Of a stretch of 6,437 nt of DNA, positions 5,482 through 6,437 are shown piece after piece. The DNA is taken from contig CAYMJJ010000130.1 in the NCBI GenBank assembly GCA_964390445.1, positions 1-6,437 of the forward strand, written 5' to 3'. Source of the DNA: Anderseniella sp964390445. GTDB lineage: Bacteria > Pseudomonadota > Alphaproteobacteria > Rhizobiales > Aestuariivirgaceae. Each line of letters opens with the position of its first letter. The first letter of the stretch is position 1. A model generated the notes under the pieces. The model made no database searches. It saw only the letters and a program-made list of their open reading frames with translations, and was not told the origin of the DNA. The translations under genes were made by a program, and so were the position numbers.

Positions 5482-5515
5482 CGTCGATTGTACATGTTGC
5501 CGAAGGGCACGACTC

Positions 5516-6437
5516 TCAGGCGCTGACGTTGCCGCTGGCGGCCTTGGGCTTGCTCTTGGAACTGGAGTCCTTGTCCGAGTAGATCATCAGCGGCTTGGCT
5601 TCACCCTTCACCACCTCGGCAGAGATTACCACTTCCTGCACGCCATCCATGCCTGGCAGATCGTACATGGTGTCAAGCAGGATCGCTTCCATGATGGAGC
5701 GCAGCCCGCGCGCGCCGGTCTTGCGCTCGATGGCCCGGTGGGCGATTGCAGACAGGGCTTCCTCGGTGATGTTGAGGCGCACGTCTTCCATCTCGAAAAG
5801 GCGGGCATACTGCTTGATCAGCGCGTTCTTCGGCTCCGACAGAATCTGCACCAGCGCAGGCTCATCGAGGTCTTCCAGGGTGGCGATGACCGGCAAACGG
5901 CCGACAAACTCGGGGATCAGGCCGAACTTGAGCAGGTCTTCAGGCTCGAGGTCCTTGAGCAGTTCGCCGGTCTTCTTCTCGTCGGCGTCCTTCACGTCCG
6001 CACCAAATCCGATACCTGCGCCCCTGCCCCGCGAGGCGATGATCTTGTCCAGCCCGGCAAATGCGCCACCGCAGATGAACAGGATGTTCGACGTGTCGAC
6101 CTGCAGGAATTCCTGCTGCGGATGCTTGCGGCCACCCTGCGGCGGCACCGAGGCAACAGTGCCTTCCATGATCTTGAGCAAGGCCTGCTGCACGCCCTCG
6201 CCCGACACGTCGCGGGTGATCGACGGGTTGTCGGACTTGCGGCTGATCTTGTCGATTTCGTCGATATAGACGATGCCGCGCTGGGCACGCTCGACGTTGT
6301 AGTCGGCGCTCTGCAACAGCTTCAGGATGATGTTCTCGACGTCTTCGCCCACATAGCCGGCTTCGGTCAGGGTGGTGGCATCGGCGATGGCGAACGGCAC
6401 GTTCAGGATCCGCGATAGCGAACGGGCCAGCAACGTC
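5516..6437 (-). CDS. clpX: ATP-dependent Clp protease ATP-binding subunit ClpX, C-terminal part (5' end beyond the window)
   Basis: ClpX is the hexameric AAA+ unfoldase that feeds tagged proteins to the ClpP peptidase in the cytoplasm. The visible 306 residues begin TLLARSLSRILNVPFAIADA, directly after the Walker A loop. The zinc-binding N-domain and Walker A itself are therefore outside the window. Present in order are the pore loop GYVGEDVEN, Walker B IVYIDEIDKISRK, pore loop 2 RDVSGEGVQ, the GGRKHPQQEF substrate loop, FICGGAFAGLDKI, the ClpP-docking IGFG loop (GAGIGFGADVK), and the sensor-2 region KTGARGLRSI. The C-terminal tail is Lys/Ser-rich and ends SGNVSA. All expected core motifs in this part are intact. 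It converges on the glycosyltransferase operon, and clpP would be expected upstream, outside the window. Confidence 0.97.
   Translation of the reverse strand, partial: TLLARSLSRILNVPFAIADATTLTEAGYVGEDVENIILKLLQSADYNVERAQRGIVYIDEIDKISRKSDNPSITRDVSGEGVQQALLKIMEGTVASVPPQGGRKHPQQEFLQVDTSNILFICGGAFAGLDKIIASRGRGAGIGFGADVKDADEKKTGELLKDLEPEDLLKFGLIPEFVGRLPVIATLEDLDEPALVQILSEPKNALIKQYARLFEMEDVRLNITEEALSAIAHRAIERKTGARGLRSIMEAILLDTMYDLPGMDGVQEVVISAEVVKGEAKPLMIYSDKDSSSKSKPKAASGNVSA

Noticed and set aside
5738..6418. Plus-strand open frame (226 codons) opposite clpX
   Set aside because: It is antisense to conserved ClpX sequence and has no motifs of its own.
1..6437. CRISPR arrays, insertion sequences, tRNA or rRNA genes
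   Set aside because: No regularly spaced repeats, transposase-like frames or recognisable RNA gene sequence were seen; genes fill most of the window.

Overview
The window looks like a chromosomal segment of an alphaproteobacterium, most likely a sphingomonad. The evidence is the high G+C content, the residue-level character of the Lon and ClpX proteins, and a gene set typical of that group (a DUF547 periplasmic protein, a small lipoprotein, and a GT-C plus GT2 glycosyltransferase pair). Genus cannot be fixed from sequence reading alone.

Layout. The window is flanked by two ATP-dependent protease genes, both on the minus strand and both cut by the window edges. The first 340 codons of lon lie at 1-1020, and the last 306 codons of clpX lie at 5516-6437. 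These two genes are near neighbours in many proteobacteria; here about 4.5 kb of envelope-related genes separates them. Going down the minus strand towards lon there is a DUF547 secreted protein (2011-2832) and then a proline/glutamine-rich lipoprotein (1329-1889). A 308-bp stretch between the lipoprotein and lon carries a good match to a sigma-32 heat-shock promoter (1271-1300), followed by an unusually long leader of about 240 nt with several inverted repeats.

On the plus strand, divergent from the DUF547 gene, is a tightly coupled three-gene operon. It encodes a 77-residue secreted Lys/Ser/Thr-rich protein (3058-3291), a 483-residue multi-pass GT-C type glycosyltransferase (3291-4742), and a 243-residue GT2 glycosyltransferase of the polyprenyl-phosphate sugar synthase type (4742-5473). 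Both junctions are TGATG stop/start overlaps with a good Shine-Dalgarno sequence. The operon converges on clpX, and a strong hairpin overlaps the GT2 stop codon.

How the parts could work together. The GT2 enzyme would load a sugar from a nucleotide donor onto a polyprenyl phosphate at the cytoplasmic face. The GT-C enzyme would then transfer that sugar to an acceptor on the periplasmic side. The acceptor is unknown. The small secreted Ser/Thr-rich protein translated just ahead of the GT-C gene is an obvious candidate acceptor or partner, but that is inference. No mobile elements, tRNAs, rRNAs or CRISPR arrays were seen.
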